Of a stretch of 64,000 bases of DNA, positions 19,124 to 28,479 are shown piece by piece. This stretch comes from Roseiarcus sp963833955 (GTDB taxonomy: Bacteria > Pseudomonadota > Alphaproteobacteria > Rhizobiales > Beijerinckiaceae). Where the stretch lies: assembly GCA_963833955.1 (NCBI GenBank), contig CAWHZY010000011.1:62001-126000 (forward strand), in the 5' to 3' direction. Positions within the stretch are counted from its first letter, which is position 1. Every line of letters begins with the position of its first letter. The position numbers and the translations under genes were made by a program. The notes beneath the pieces are model-generated. The model saw nothing but the letters and a program-made list of their open reading frames with translations, was not told the DNA's origin and made no database searches.

Positions 19124-20694
19124 TCAGGACTCGGGGTCGGAATTGACCGGCGGTGGGCCAAGCGCCCGCGGCAAGTGGTTCTGATACCAGACCGCAAGCG
19201 ACTGAAGCAACGGATGGGCGAGGTTGCGCGCCAGATAACGCTCGATCCGCGGCAGGTGGCGCAGGTATTCAGGCTTGTGATCGCGTTTGTCGAGCCGTGC
19301 GAACAGGCCAAGGATCTTGGTGGCGCGCTGGGCTCCCATCGCGGCATAGGCGGCGGCGAAGCGCTGGGTGTCGAAGGCAGGATCGGCGGCGGCCCTGCGG
19401 CGCATGTAGAGGGCGGCGAGACGCATCTCGAGATCTTCGGCCACGTCGACGCGCGCATCTTGCAACAGCGAAACGACATCGTAGGCCGGCGGCCCCATCA
19501 CCGCGTCTTGAAAATCGATGAGGCCGATTCGCCTCAAGCCTTGCCGCTCCGCCAGCCAATGCAGATTGGGCGAATGATAATCGCGCAGCGTCCAGGTTGT
19601 GGGGTCGGCGAGGATCGGCCCCAGAAGCTCGCGCCAGACGCCCAAGAACTGCATGCGCGCGCCCGATGGCGGCGTCACCCGAGCCATCGCGGGCGCGTAC
19701 CAGTCGAGCACGAGCTCGACCTCGACCAGCATGGCTTCGATGTCGTAGACCGGCAATTCGTAGGGTTCCTCGCCAGCCGACAGGCTCGGCGGCAAGTCGC
19801 GTCCGTGCAGATCGGCCAGAACAGCGATCGCCGGCGCGTAGCGTGCGCCATCCGGAACGCCGTTTTGAGCGATGGTGGTTGAGCCGAAGTCTTCGATCAG
19901 CGCCAGTCCTTCGTCGATGCTGTGTCGATGAGAGCCGGGGCTGAGTAGCCGAGCCCGCGCAGGCCCTCGGCCATGGCGATGAAAGCGCGGATGTCGGGCG
20001 ACAGCTTGGCGATGGCCGCATAGGGCTTGCCGAAGCGCAGGATGGGCCCGCCCGGCCGTGGCGGCGAGATCATCAAGATCGCGGTCTCGCCGGTCGGCTT
20101 GGCCAGCCGCTCATAGGCGCGAATGGACGCGTCGCCCTGCAGGAATTGGCGGCTTGCGTCACTCCAGCCGGAGCGCTCGAGCAGCCTCGCGACGCCAAGC
20201 GCCAGCGTCAGACGCGGGCGGACCGCGCCGAACCCACGCAACGTCAGCAAGCGAAAATCGGGGCCGCGTTTGGCGTCAAAACGGATCTCGACCTCGAGCC
20301 GGTCGGCGGGCAGCGCTTGCGCGACCTTCTCCGGCCACTCGACGATCGCAACCGCGCCGTCGACAGCTTCCTCCCAGCCGAGATTGGCGAGCTCCGTTGG
20401 GCCGCGCAGCCGGTAGAAATCGGCATGAACCACCGGCCCGCGCGGGGCTTCATAAACTTGCATCAAGGTGAAGGTCGGACTCGGCGCTTCGAGCTCCGGC
20501 GTCTCGGCGAGGGCCCGGATAAGCCCGCGGGCGAAAGCGGTTTTGCCGGCTCCGAGATCGCCGATCAGAGCGACGAAATCGTCGGGCTCAAGCCAGGCCG
20601 CCTGCGCCGCGGCGATGGCCAAAGTGGTCGCTTCGTCCGGGGACTCGAAGCTCCAAACACCCGCTTCTTCTCTTACACCGGCGAGACTATTCAT
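19124..20694 (-). CDS. tsaE: Bifunctional TsaE ATPase / AmgK-like sugar phosphotransferase fusion (frameshifted)
   Basis: The N-terminal ~150 residues are TsaE, the ATPase of the tRNA t6A37 threonylcarbamoylation complex: Walker A LIGDLGAGKTAFARG, then SPTFTLMQVYEA, HADFYRLRG and VAIVEWPEKV. Without a stop it continues into an aminoglycoside-phosphotransferase fold (FLQGDASIRAYERLA for the ATP loop; later LRDYHSPNLHWL with the catalytic Asp, and LIDFQDAVMGPPAYDV). This matches AmgK, the anomeric MurNAc/GlcNAc kinase. TsaE-phosphotransferase fusions are known in alphaproteobacteria. An indel near 19920 creates a false stop after DTASTKDWR; the next frame continues DEGLALIEDFGSTTIAQNG and ends at 19124. 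The start lies 5 bp after the divL stop and murU begins 13 bp later, so the genes form one operon. Confidence 0.85.
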
Positions 20695-20699
20695 GCCCT

Positions 20700-23267
20700 T
20701 TACTGGACCGAGTGGGTCTTGGGCGGCGCCATGAGTTGCGGGCTCGCCGCCGTCGCCCCTGTTGGATCCACGGGGAAGATGCAGGTGACGGTCGTGCCCT
20801 CCCGGGGCGCCGTGTCGATCAGGACCCGGCCCTGATGCAGTTCGACCATCGCTCTCACGATCGACAGGCCGAGGCCGGGGCCGCGATGCCGGGAGCCGTT
20901 GGGGAAGGTCTCGAACCGCTCGAATACGCGATCGATCATCTCGGGAGGAATGCCACGTCCGCGATCACTGACCTTGAACACGATCTCCGTCCCGCGGCGC
21001 ATCGCCGCCATCGTCACGGTCTGGCCCGCCTCCGAATAATTGATCGCGTTCGAGAGAAGATTGAACAAGACCTGGCGCACCCGCCGGCCGTCCGCGTGCA
21101 GCGACCCGACCCCGTCGGTCATGACGATGCGCAACTCGATCGCCGCCTCGCTCAGGCGATCCTGCACGCCCGCCGCCGCGGCCTTCATCGCCTCGGCGAC
21201 GTCGACATCCTCGAGCCTGAGTTCCAGCGCGCCAGCGTCCATCGAGGCCAGATCGAGAATGTCGTCGATGATGGCGAGCAGCGCATGCGACGAATCGGTG
21301 ATGAATCCCGCATATTCGAGCTGCTTCGGATTGAGCGGGCCAACGCCTCCGCCCGCGAGAAGCTGGGTGAAGCCGATAATGTTGGTGAGCGGCGTGCGCA
21401 GCTCGTAGGAGACGTGGTTGACGAAATCGTTGCGCAACTTCTCCGCCGCGATGAGCGCCTGATTGCGCTCGGTCAGCGCGCGCTCGATGTTGACGCCCGC
21501 GGTCACATCGAGCGACGTCATGAGGGTCGCTCCGTCCGGCAACGGCAAAGCGGCGCAATCGAGGATGAGCCCGTCCGTGCGCTCGATTCGCGCCGTCCGG
21601 TTCTTGCGATGCTCCGGAAGATCGACGATCACCGCCCTAAGCGCGTCGAACAGTTCGGGGTGGCCGCACAGCGGCTTGCAGGCGCGCGCGATCTCGTCGA
21701 TATGCGGGCGTTCGCCGAGGACCGTCGGATCGATTCGCCACAGTTCCGCGAAGGCGGGGTTGAACAGCTTCATGCGCCCATCCGCCCCGAACGCCGCCAC
21801 CCCTTCCTTGAGCGCGTCCAGCGTTTCGCCCTGCACATGGGTGAGCGCGGTCACTTGGGAGGCGAGCGCGTAGCTCTGGGTCGCGTCGTCATAGAGATAG
21901 GTGACGCCGCCTTTCGGATTGGGGCTCATGACGACGCGCAGCGCCCGGCCATCGGGCAGATGCCACACGGATTCGCTGGGCTCGATCGCCTGGTAAGCGC
22001 TCAATTGCTGCGCCTTCCAGGCGCGGAAGTCGACCTGTTCGGGCAATTGCCGTTTGGCGCGCAGCCGATCGAGGATTTCGCCGTCGCTCGGCCCTTGATC
22101 GAGAAAGGCCGGCTCAAGGGACCAGATTTGCCGGTAGGCGGCATTGTACAAGGTGAGCCGCTTGGACTTGTCGAAGATCGCAACCGCTGTCGACAGCCGA
22201 TCGATCATGCGCGAATAGTCGTCCTCGTTGCGCTCCATATCCGCTCTCAGCGCCACGATTTCGGAAACGTCGCGGGCCACGCCAGCGGAGCCGACCTGAG
22301 CGCTGGCCTCGACGGCTTCGAAGGTTCGGCGGTCGCCGCCGACGACTGCCGACCCACGGCGCTTCCAGGCCCCGGTCTCCTTAAGCGCCGCCGTCGCTTC
22401 GCGGCGGACTGCGGGATCGAAGATTTCGCCGCAGGTGGCGATCGCGGCCTCGGCGTCGGGGGCGTCAACGGCTTGAGCGTAGGCGCCGTTGCACCAGACG
22501 ATCCGGCCCATGGCGTCGCGCGTCCATGCTGGCATATCCGCGGTTTCGAGCGCAGAGCGCAGGCCATCCAAGGCGCCCTCGGCTTCAGCGAATGAATCCC
22601 GCAATTGGGCCAACTGAAGGCGCTCGCCCGAGACATCGCGAATGCGCATCACCGCGCTGCCGGACACCGGGCGCCCGTCGAGTTCGAGATAGCGGCCGCG
22701 CAGGCTGACCACGGCGGCGGCGAAGGCTTCGCCGCGGGTCAGCAATCGCTCTGTCGCCTCCTCGATCTTGGCCGCCTGGGCCGGATTGAGCCACGAGCCG
22801 AACGCGAGCACGCGCGACGACAGCGGTGAATCGGCGACGAGGGCGAAATCGCCCTCGATCGTCGGCTCCGCGTCCGGACGCTCCCAGGAGACGAGGATTT
22901 GCGGCTCGCTGCGCAACATCAGCGCCGCCCGGTCGAGTTTGGCGTTGGTTCGCGCCAGCTCCGTCTCGAGCTCGACAACGCGGCGCGTCCAGATCCGGCG
23001 GCCAACCAGATGAAGAACGGCGGTGATCGTCGCCAGCAGCATCAGCGACAGGATGACGAGGCCGACGACATTGGCCTGGACGGACGCCATGTCGAACGCT
23101 CGCCGCGCCGGCCCGCCTAGGGACTGGGAGAGGTCTTGCGCACAGGCGAGCGCCCCGGCAAGCAGGTAAAGCGCCAGGCCCGCGGCCGCCCGGGCGGCGA
23201 CCGCCCAGTTGAGCCGTCGCGTCTGTCGGCCGATTCCGGAGCGCTTCGCCCCGCTTAGCCCCCGCAA
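20700..23267 (-). CDS. divL: DivL-type PAS sensor pseudo-histidine kinase (Tyr in place of the H-box His)
   Basis: An 855-residue membrane protein with an N-terminal signal/anchor (AGLALYLLAGALACAQ), a transmembrane helix (VVGLVILSLMLLATITAVL), at least two or three PAS-like domains (ADMPAWTRDAMGRIVWCN; AIFDKSKRLTLYNAAY; AFGADGRMKLFNPAF) and a HisKA/HATPase module. The H-box reads VSYELRTPLTNI, so residue 621 is Tyr where kinases have His. This is the hallmark of Caulobacter DivL, a pseudokinase that controls CckA and thus CtrA. The ATPase lobe keeps LLSNAINYSE, DRGRGIPPE and GPGLGLSIV. The start is TTG at 23267 behind GAGGAGGCGATTCG, a strong ribosome site. Position upstream of tsaE also fits alphaproteobacterial divL. 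Confidence 0.8.
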   Translation of the reverse strand: MRGLSGAKRSGIGRQTRRLNWAVAARAAAGLALYLLAGALACAQDLSQSLGGPARRAFDMASVQANVVGLVILSLMLLATITAVLHLVGRRIWTRRVVELETELARTNAKLDRAALMLRSEPQILVSWERPDAEPTIEGDFALVADSPLSSRVLAFGSWLNPAQAAKIEEATERLLTRGEAFAAAVVSLRGRYLELDGRPVSGSAVMRIRDVSGERLQLAQLRDSFAEAEGALDGLRSALETADMPAWTRDAMGRIVWCNGAYAQAVDAPDAEAAIATCGEIFDPAVRREATAALKETGAWKRRGSAVVGGDRRTFEAVEASAQVGSAGVARDVSEIVALRADMERNEDDYSRMIDRLSTAVAIFDKSKRLTLYNAAYRQIWSLEPAFLDQGPSDGEILDRLRAKRQLPEQVDFRAWKAQQLSAYQAIEPSESVWHLPDGRALRVVMSPNPKGGVTYLYDDATQSYALASQVTALTHVQGETLDALKEGVAAFGADGRMKLFNPAFAELWRIDPTVLGERPHIDEIARACKPLCGHPELFDALRAVIVDLPEHRKNRTARIERTDGLILDCAALPLPDGATLMTSLDVTAGVNIERALTERNQALIAAEKLRNDFVNHVSYELRTPLTNIIGFTQLLAGGGVGPLNPKQLEYAGFITDSSHALLAIIDDILDLASMDAGALELRLEDVDVAEAMKAAAAGVQDRLSEAAIELRIVMTDGVGSLHADGRRVRQVLFNLLSNAINYSEAGQTVTMAAMRRGTEIVFKVSDRGRGIPPEMIDRVFERFETFPNGSRHRGPGLGLSIVRAMVELHQGRVLIDTAPREGTTVTCIFPVDPTGATAASPQLMAPPKTHSVQ

Positions 23268-23541
23268 CGAATCGCCTCCTCGAGAGCCCGACGACGATGT
23301 CTCGCGCCGGCGGACGACCCTTTCCCTCCGCCAAGAAGGTCCGAATCAGCCCTCAACAGGATTACGAAATGTTTGCCGCAAAGTCGTTAACCATGGGCGG
23401 CGTGAGGGGAAGGCCAGTTCGCCGATCGGACGCTAGCGCTCGTGGCAAGGAGACTGCGAGCAACAAGATGTGCCGATTTGCGCCTTCCGCCGCATTCGGG
23501 GCGCCTTCATCTTTGTTTAAATTTGTTTCGGCCCTGGGCGG

Positions 23542-24576
23542 CTATCGCACGAGGCCGAGGATATCCTTGATCGCGTCCATATTCGGACGCGCGATCGCGC
23601 GCGCCTTCTCGGCCCCATCGGCGAGGACAGCGTCGGTATGGGCCGGATCGGCCGCGAGCCGCAGCATCTCGGCGCGAATCGGCGCGAACTTGTCGATCGT
23701 AAGGTCGGCCAGCGCGGTCTTGAACGCCGAGAACTGGGCGCCGCCGAAACGCTTGAGCACGTCGGCCTTCGTCTCGTCGTTCAAGGCGGCGAAGATGCCA
23801 ATGAGATTGTCGGCTTCGGGACGTCGCGCCAGCCCCTCGACCTCGCTCGGCAACGGTTCGGGGTCGGTCTTGGCCCTACGAATCTTCTGCGCGATCGTGT
23901 CCGCATCGTCGGTGAGCGCAATGTAAGCGTTCTCCGAAGTGTCAGACTTCGACATTTTCTTCGCCCCGTCGCGCAAGCTCATGACCCTGGTGGCCGGCCC
24001 CTGGATCAAGGGTTCGGGCAGCGGAAAATAGGCGTCGCCGTGGCCGTGGGCGGCGATCGAGGCGGCGAAATCATTGTTGAACTTCTGCGCGATGTCGCGC
24101 GCCAGCTCCAAATGCTGCTTCTGATCGTCGCCGACCGGAACGTGAGTCGCGCGATAGACGAGAATGTCGGCGGCCATCAGCACGGGATAGTTGTAGAGCC
24201 CGATCGACGCGTTCTCCCGGTCCTTGCCCGCTTTCTCCTTGAACTGGGTCATCCGGTTGAGCCAGCCGAGCCGCGCGACGCAATCGAACACCCAGGTGAG
24301 TTCAGCGTGCTCGGCGACCCGGCTCTGGTTGAAGACGATATTGGCTTTCGGATCGATGCCGCAGGCGAGAAAGGCCGCGGTCACTTCGCGGGTGGTGCGC
24401 GCAAGCTGCTCGGGGTCGTGGGGCATCGTCATCGCATGCAGGTCGACGACGCAATAGATGCACGGATGCGTCTTCTGCATCTCGACGAAGCGCTTGATCG
24501 CGCCGAGATAATTGCCGAGGTGCAGGTTGCCTGTCGGCTGAACGCCGGAAAACACGCGCTCGGGAAACTTCGCCAT
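23542..24576 (-). CDS. trpS: Tryptophanyl-tRNA synthetase
   Basis: This class I synthetase of 344 residues charges tRNA-Trp. The start at 24576 gives MAKFPERVFSGVQPTGNLH. The HIGH-type signature is HLGNYLGAI, the KMSKS loop is KKMSKSDTSE, and the tryptophan pocket lies around NYPVLMAADILVYRATHVPVGDDQ, all canonical. The ORF opens 21 codons further upstream, but that lead is unconserved. It is on the same strand as the ACT protein gene upstream, whose apparent 3' tail overlaps it, probably artefactually. The terminal region EKARAIARPNMDAIKDILGLV is also typical. Confidence 0.95.
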   Translation of the reverse strand: MAKFPERVFSGVQPTGNLHLGNYLGAIKRFVEMQKTHPCIYCVVDLHAMTMPHDPEQLARTTREVTAAFLACGIDPKANIVFNQSRVAEHAELTWVFDCVARLGWLNRMTQFKEKAGKDRENASIGLYNYPVLMAADILVYRATHVPVGDDQKQHLELARDIAQKFNNDFAASIAAHGHGDAYFPLPEPLIQGPATRVMSLRDGAKKMSKSDTSENAYIALTDDADTIAQKIRRAKTDPEPLPSEVEGLARRPEADNLIGIFAALNDETKADVLKRFGGAQFSAFKTALADLTIDKFAPIRAEMLRLAADPAHTDAVLADGAEKARAIARPNMDAIKDILGLVR

Positions 24577-25189
24577 TTTTTCGCTTAAGTTCGGGGCGGG
24601 AGGGGCGGCCCTTATGGCAACGCCAGGGGAGCCGCGCAAGGGTGGAGAGCGCGCGGGTCAGCGCGCCCGGCTCGCCCTCGTCGACCGCAAGATCGACCAT
24701 GATCTCGGCTGCCAGCTTTTCCAGCGCCTTGCGGAGGTCGTCGAGCGACAGGCCTTCGGGGACGCTGAGACGCGCACTTGCTCGAAACATCTCGACGCCG
24801 GTGAACGGCTCGCCTTCGAGACCGCTCATGAACTCTTCGATGTTGACGCCGAGGCGGGTGAGCGCCTGCGTCACGTCGCGCACGATGCCTGCCCGCTCCT
24901 TGCCGACGATCTCCAGCGTGACGAGCCGCGCAGGCTTTTCGGCCTCTGCGGCGGCGCCGCGCTCGACTGAGACACGCAGGCCTGAAGGCGCAAGCTTCGC
25001 CAGCGCGGATTCGAGCGCAATGAGGTTTTCGTCCGGAACTCTGACGAGCACCACGCCGGCGAATTTGCCCGCGAGCCGCACCGAGCGGCTTTCGAGCCAG
25101 GTCCCGCCAAAGTCGACGACCTTCTCGGAAATCGCGTTGACGAGGCCCGGCCGGTCGTCGCCAACGAAGGTCAGAACGAGCGATGTCAT
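24302..25189 (-). CDS. ACT-domain regulatory protein (GcvR-like), C-terminal end probably misframed
   Basis: Two ACT domains in tandem: LVLTFVGDDRPGLVNAISEKV at the N-terminus and VTLEIVGKERAGIVRDVTQAL from about residue 90, the layout of glycine-cleavage repressor-like ACT proteins that bind amino acids and act in regulation. Family members are about 170-180 residues, and the conserved part ends near LAAEIMVDLAVDEG (about 24680). The frame then runs another ~130 residues and overlaps trpS by 275 bp with no conserved content. A TGA at 24658 in the neighbouring frame is probably the real end, implying one indel near 24660-24690. The regulated genes are unknown. Confidence 0.7.
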   Translation of the reverse strand: MTSLVLTFVGDDRPGLVNAISEKVVDFGGTWLESRSVRLAGKFAGVVLVRVPDENLIALESALAKLAPSGLRVSVERGAAAEAEKPARLVTLEIVGKERAGIVRDVTQALTRLGVNIEEFMSGLEGEPFTGVEMFRASARLSVPEGLSLDDLRKALEKLAAEIMVDLAVDEGEPGALTRALSTLARLPWRCHKGRPSRPELKRKNGEVSRARVFRRSADRQPAPRQLSRRDQALRRDAEDASVHLLRRRPACDDDAPRPRAACAHHPRSDRGLSRLRHRSESQYRLQPEPGRRAR

Positions 25190-25223
25190 GACGCGAGCCC
25201 CGAACGGTTCGCCGCCTAGCCTA

Positions 25224-26525
25224 TCACAAAATAAACCGGCTCAGATCGGCGTTGGCGGCGAGATCGCCGATGTGCCGCTCGACGAAATCGGCGTCGATGC
25301 GAACTTTTTCGCCGTTCCGGTCGGCGGCGGTGAAGCTCACCTCATCCAGCACGCGCTCCATCACCGTCTGCAGCCGGCGCGCACCGATGTTTTCGACCGA
25401 TCCATTGACCTTGGCGGCGAGGCGGGCGATCGCCGCCACCGCGTCATCGGTAAATTCGAGGTCCAGGCCTTCGGTTTGCATCAGCGCCACATATTGCTTG
25501 ATCAGGCTCGCCTCGGTGTCGGTGAGGATGCGTTTGAAATCATCCTCGGTCAGCGAATTGAGTTCGACCCGGATCGGCAGGCGGCCCTGCAGCTCCGGCA
25601 ACAGGTCGGAGGGCTTGGCGATGTGGAAGGCGCCGGAGGCGACAAAAAGGATGTGGTCGGTCTTGACCGCGCCGTGCTTGGTGGCGACCGTCGTGCCCTC
25701 GATCAGCGGCAAGAGATCGCGCTGCACGCCCTCGCGGGAGACGTCGGCGCCGCCGCGACCCTCGCGGGCGCAGATCTTGTCGATCTCGTCGAGGAAGACG
25801 ATGCCGTTGCTTTCGACTTCGGCCACCGCATCGCGCACGACCGCGTCCTGATCGAGCAGCTTTTCAGCCTCGGCGGCGACCAGCGGCTCGTGCGCTTCCT
25901 CGACCGTCATTCGTTTGGCCTTCGTGCGCTGGCTCTTGCCGAAAATATCGGCGATGTTGATCGCGCCGATCGAAGCGCCAGGCATGTTCGGCAGTTCGAA
26001 CATCGGCATTCCGGAGCCGCTCTGCGGCAATTCGACCTCGATTTCCTTGTCGTTGAGCTCGCCCGCGCGCAGCTTGCGGCGGAAGGCATCGCGGGTGGCG
26101 GCGGATGACGTCGAGCCGACCAAAGCATCGAGCACCCGCTCTTCCGCCTCAAGCTCGGCCTTCGCTTCGATGTCCTTGCGCTTGCGGCTTTTGACCAGGG
26201 CGATGGCGACCTCGATCAGGTCGCGGACGATCTGCTCGACATCGCGCCCGACATAGCCGACCTCGGTGAACTTCGTCGCCTCGACTTTGAGAAACGGCGC
26301 CCCAGCCAGCTTGGCGAGGCGGCGCGCAATCTCGGTCTTGCCGCAGCCGGTCGGCCCAATCATGAGAATATTCTTCGGCATCACCTCCTCGCGCATCGGC
26401 GAGGTCAGGCGCAAGCGACGCCATCGGTTGCGCAAAGCGATGGCGACCGCGCGCTTGGCGTCCGCCTGACCGACGATGTAGCGGTCGAGTTCGGAGACAA
26501 TTTCGCGGGGCGACAAATCCGTCAT
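25224..26525 (-). CDS. hslU: ATP-dependent protease ATPase subunit HslU (ClpY)
   Basis: This AAA+ unfoldase of the HslUV protease runs from the ATG at 26525 (MTDLSPREIVSELDRYIVGQ). Walker A is MIGPTGCGKTEIARRLAKLAG, and the pore loop follows in KFTEVGYVGRDV (the GYVG motif). The I-domain occupies the middle third (KDIEAKAELEAEERVLDAL onward), Walker B is NGIVFLDEIDKI, and the C-terminus RFIL inserts into HslV. The 433-residue length is normal. It starts 4 bp after the hslV stop, so the two are co-translated. No sigma-32-like promoter is obvious inside the operon. Confidence 0.96.
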   Translation of the reverse strand: MTDLSPREIVSELDRYIVGQADAKRAVAIALRNRWRRLRLTSPMREEVMPKNILMIGPTGCGKTEIARRLAKLAGAPFLKVEATKFTEVGYVGRDVEQIVRDLIEVAIALVKSRKRKDIEAKAELEAEERVLDALVGSTSSAATRDAFRRKLRAGELNDKEIEVELPQSGSGMPMFELPNMPGASIGAINIADIFGKSQRTKAKRMTVEEAHEPLVAAEAEKLLDQDAVVRDAVAEVESNGIVFLDEIDKICAREGRGGADVSREGVQRDLLPLIEGTTVATKHGAVKTDHILFVASGAFHIAKPSDLLPELQGRLPIRVELNSLTEDDFKRILTDTEASLIKQYVALMQTEGLDLEFTDDAVAAIARLAAKVNGSVENIGARRLQTVMERVLDEVSFTAADRNGEKVRIDADFVERHIGDLAANADLSRFIL

Positions 26526-26529
26526 GAGG

Positions 26530-27096
26530 TCAAAGGCTTTCGACAATCAGATTGAAGTTGGTGTAGACGCAGATCTCGCCCGCGATGCGCATCGAGCGAC
26601 GCACGATCTCGTCCGCATCGAGTTGCATCGGCATGAGCGCGCGCGCCGCGGCGAGCGCATAATTGCCGCCCGAGCCGATCGCCGTCGCCGAGCCAAACTC
26701 GTCCTCCTCGGGCTCCAGCACGTCCCCCGAGCCTGATAAGGTGAAGCCCGTGCTCTTGTCGGCGACAATGAGCATCGCCTCCAGGCGCCTCAGATACCGG
26801 TCGGTGCGCCAGTCCTTGGCCAGCTCGACACAAGCGCGCGCGAGTTGGCCGGGGTATTGCTCGAGTTTAGCCTCAAGCCGTTCGAACAGCGTGAATGCGT
26901 CGGCCGTCGCGCCGGCGAAACCGGCGATGACGTCGCCCTTGGCGAGGCGGCGAACCTTGCGCGCGTTGGATTTGACGACGGTCTGGCCCATGCTGACCTG
27001 GCCGTCGCCGCCGATGACGACCTTTCCGCCCTTGCGCACCATCAGGATGGTCGTCGCATGCCACCCGGGCGAGCGGGCGGCTAAATCGTCAGCCAT
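26530..27096 (-). CDS. hslV: ATP-dependent protease subunit HslV (ClpQ)
   Basis: This is the proteolytic dodecamer subunit of HslUV. Starting at 27096 (MADDLAARSPGWHATTIL), a short propeptide precedes the catalytic N-terminal Thr in the ATT sequence, followed by KGGKVVIGGDGQVSMGQTVVKSNARKVRRL and the GFAGATADAFTLFERLE segment. The C-terminal GSGGNYALAAARAL and ICVYTNFNLIVESL are canonical. The 188-residue length is typical of alphaproteobacteria. The upstream in-frame codons (to 27225) are unconserved. hslU follows after 4 bp. Confidence 0.96.
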   Translation of the reverse strand: MADDLAARSPGWHATTILMVRKGGKVVIGGDGQVSMGQTVVKSNARKVRRLAKGDVIAGFAGATADAFTLFERLEAKLEQYPGQLARACVELAKDWRTDRYLRRLEAMLIVADKSTGFTLSGSGDVLEPEEDEFGSATAIGSGGNYALAAARALMPMQLDADEIVRRSMRIAGEICVYTNFNLIVESL

Positions 27097-27203
27097 GGGC
27101 GAAAGATCCTGAAAGTGCGGGCAAGGGCCGGATGTATGGGCGCAAGCTCCGCAGCGCAAGTGAGGCCGGGCCGGTCGGCGCGCCGCGGCAGGCTCTACGC
27201 GCG

Positions 27204-28142
27204 TCAATTGAGGGCGTCGACCCAAATCGGGTTGGTCCAGGCGCGCCGCCGCGGGCCGTCAATGGCGACGATGCGGAACCATTTGACCTGCGGCGGGTCG
27301 CGCCAAGCCCATTTCGCGACCTCGGCGAATTCGATCGTCGCCTGGGTGAGCCCGCGTCCGACCCGGCTCAGCGCCAGCGAAGCGCTGGTGACGAGCGCGA
27401 TGGTGTGGACCGGAGAGCACTCGACCCGCACTTCGTTTTTTGTAACCTCGACGTCGTAAATACGCGGGCCCTGACTCGAATAGAACTCGCCGGCCTTCAA
27501 CGCGCCGAGCAGGGACTCGGGCTCGAGCGTTTCAGATTTGACCATGACGTAACCGCCGAAGGCGTCGAGGTCGCCGTTGTGAAAATGCGCGTCGTCGCCG
27601 GCGACCGCCATCAGCCGCCGATCCTCGTTGCAGAGCTGATCAAGGAGATAGAACCCGTCGCCCCGATCGGTCAGGACCGCGCAGGTGTGATTATAGACCT
27701 CGATCGCATGCGCGGCGCCGAGCGAGCGTCCGTCCTCGATCGTCAGTTGCGACCACGACGGATGCGCGATGGCGACGAAGGCGCCCGCCTCCCGCGCTCG
27801 CTCCGCCAGCCGCGGAGCGCTCTCGGCCGGTTCCGCGGGCGGGAAATCGAACGGCAGCCCGGTTGCGACGATATGCCAATATTCGCCAGCGCTCGTCCCC
27901 ATGGCGTGAACTTCTGCGCCGATCAGCGTGGTGAAAGTGTTGCAGCGTAGCTTGCGGGTGTCGGCGATCGGCCAGTCGAACCGGCCTAGAAAATGATCGG
28001 ACACTTGGAGGAAGTCATAGCCCGCGCGCTTATACGCCTCGACGACCTCCGCGAGGTTCAAGGCGCCGTCGGAAAGGTTCGAATGGGCGTGGAGATTCCC
28101 GCGCCAGAAACGGCCCGGCGTCGAGAAGGGACGAATCCGCAT
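27204..28142 (-). CDS. PHP-domain metal-dependent phosphoesterase family protein
   Basis: A polymerase-and-histidinol-phosphatase fold with metal-ligand motifs in order: NLHAHSNLSDG near residue 17, QVSDHF, LIGAEVHA, VAIAHPSW and GDDAHFH. The start at 28142 (MRIRPFSTPGRFWRGNLHAHS) is preferred over 28169. The C-terminal third (about residues 215-312) is beta-rich and not part of the PHP barrel, resembling CehA-type metallohydrolases. The substrate is unknown; phosphoesters or nucleotides are likely. It lies upstream of hslV on the same strand, separated by about 107 bp, so it is probably a separate unit. Confidence 0.75.
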   Translation of the reverse strand: MRIRPFSTPGRFWRGNLHAHSNLSDGALNLAEVVEAYKRAGYDFLQVSDHFLGRFDWPIADTRKLRCNTFTTLIGAEVHAMGTSAGEYWHIVATGLPFDFPPAEPAESAPRLAERAREAGAFVAIAHPSWSQLTIEDGRSLGAAHAIEVYNHTCAVLTDRGDGFYLLDQLCNEDRRLMAVAGDDAHFHNGDLDAFGGYVMVKSETLEPESLLGALKAGEFYSSQGPRIYDVEVTKNEVRVECSPVHTIALVTSASLALSRVGRGLTQATIEFAEVAKWAWRDPPQVKWFRIVAIDGPRRRAWTNPIWVDALN

Positions 28143-28169
28143 CGGGTCAGGTTGTCGGCTCCGGCGCAA

Positions 28170-28479
28170 GCGGTCAACTAAATTTGACTTAAGTTCATTG
28201 GCCTTTTGCTCCTTTCAGCCCCAAAATATGTCTAGCCAAATTTGCGGTAGATCAACGCTTTTCGAGTCGCGGCGGCTGATCAAGGAGCCGGGCCACGCCA
28301 AACAGATTTCAGTTCTACGCCGAGCAAGCCCTCGTGACCTGAAGCTCGTCAATTTACTATATTCGAGTGTTCATATGTTACGCCGGGGCCAAAGCGGGCG
28401 GGGTTGCGGCCGATCCCGTCAGCTGATCCGAGCGGATCCTGAAGGCCAAAAGATTTCGAACGAGCGAAAGGAACCCGAG
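28170..28479. other. Intergenic promoter region between divergent PHP and AhpD-like genes
   Basis: About 310 bp, more AT-rich than the flanks (for example near 28180-28260 and 28345-28385). It must contain promoters for both directions, but I could not pick a confident -35/-10 pair. The open frame running back to 28198 from the AhpD-like gene is not conserved. Confidence 0.4.

Noticed and set aside
20712..22595. 627-codon plus-strand frame opposite divL
   Set aside because: Longest shadow in the window; Arg/His/Gly-rich, without recognisable domains, fully covered by divL.
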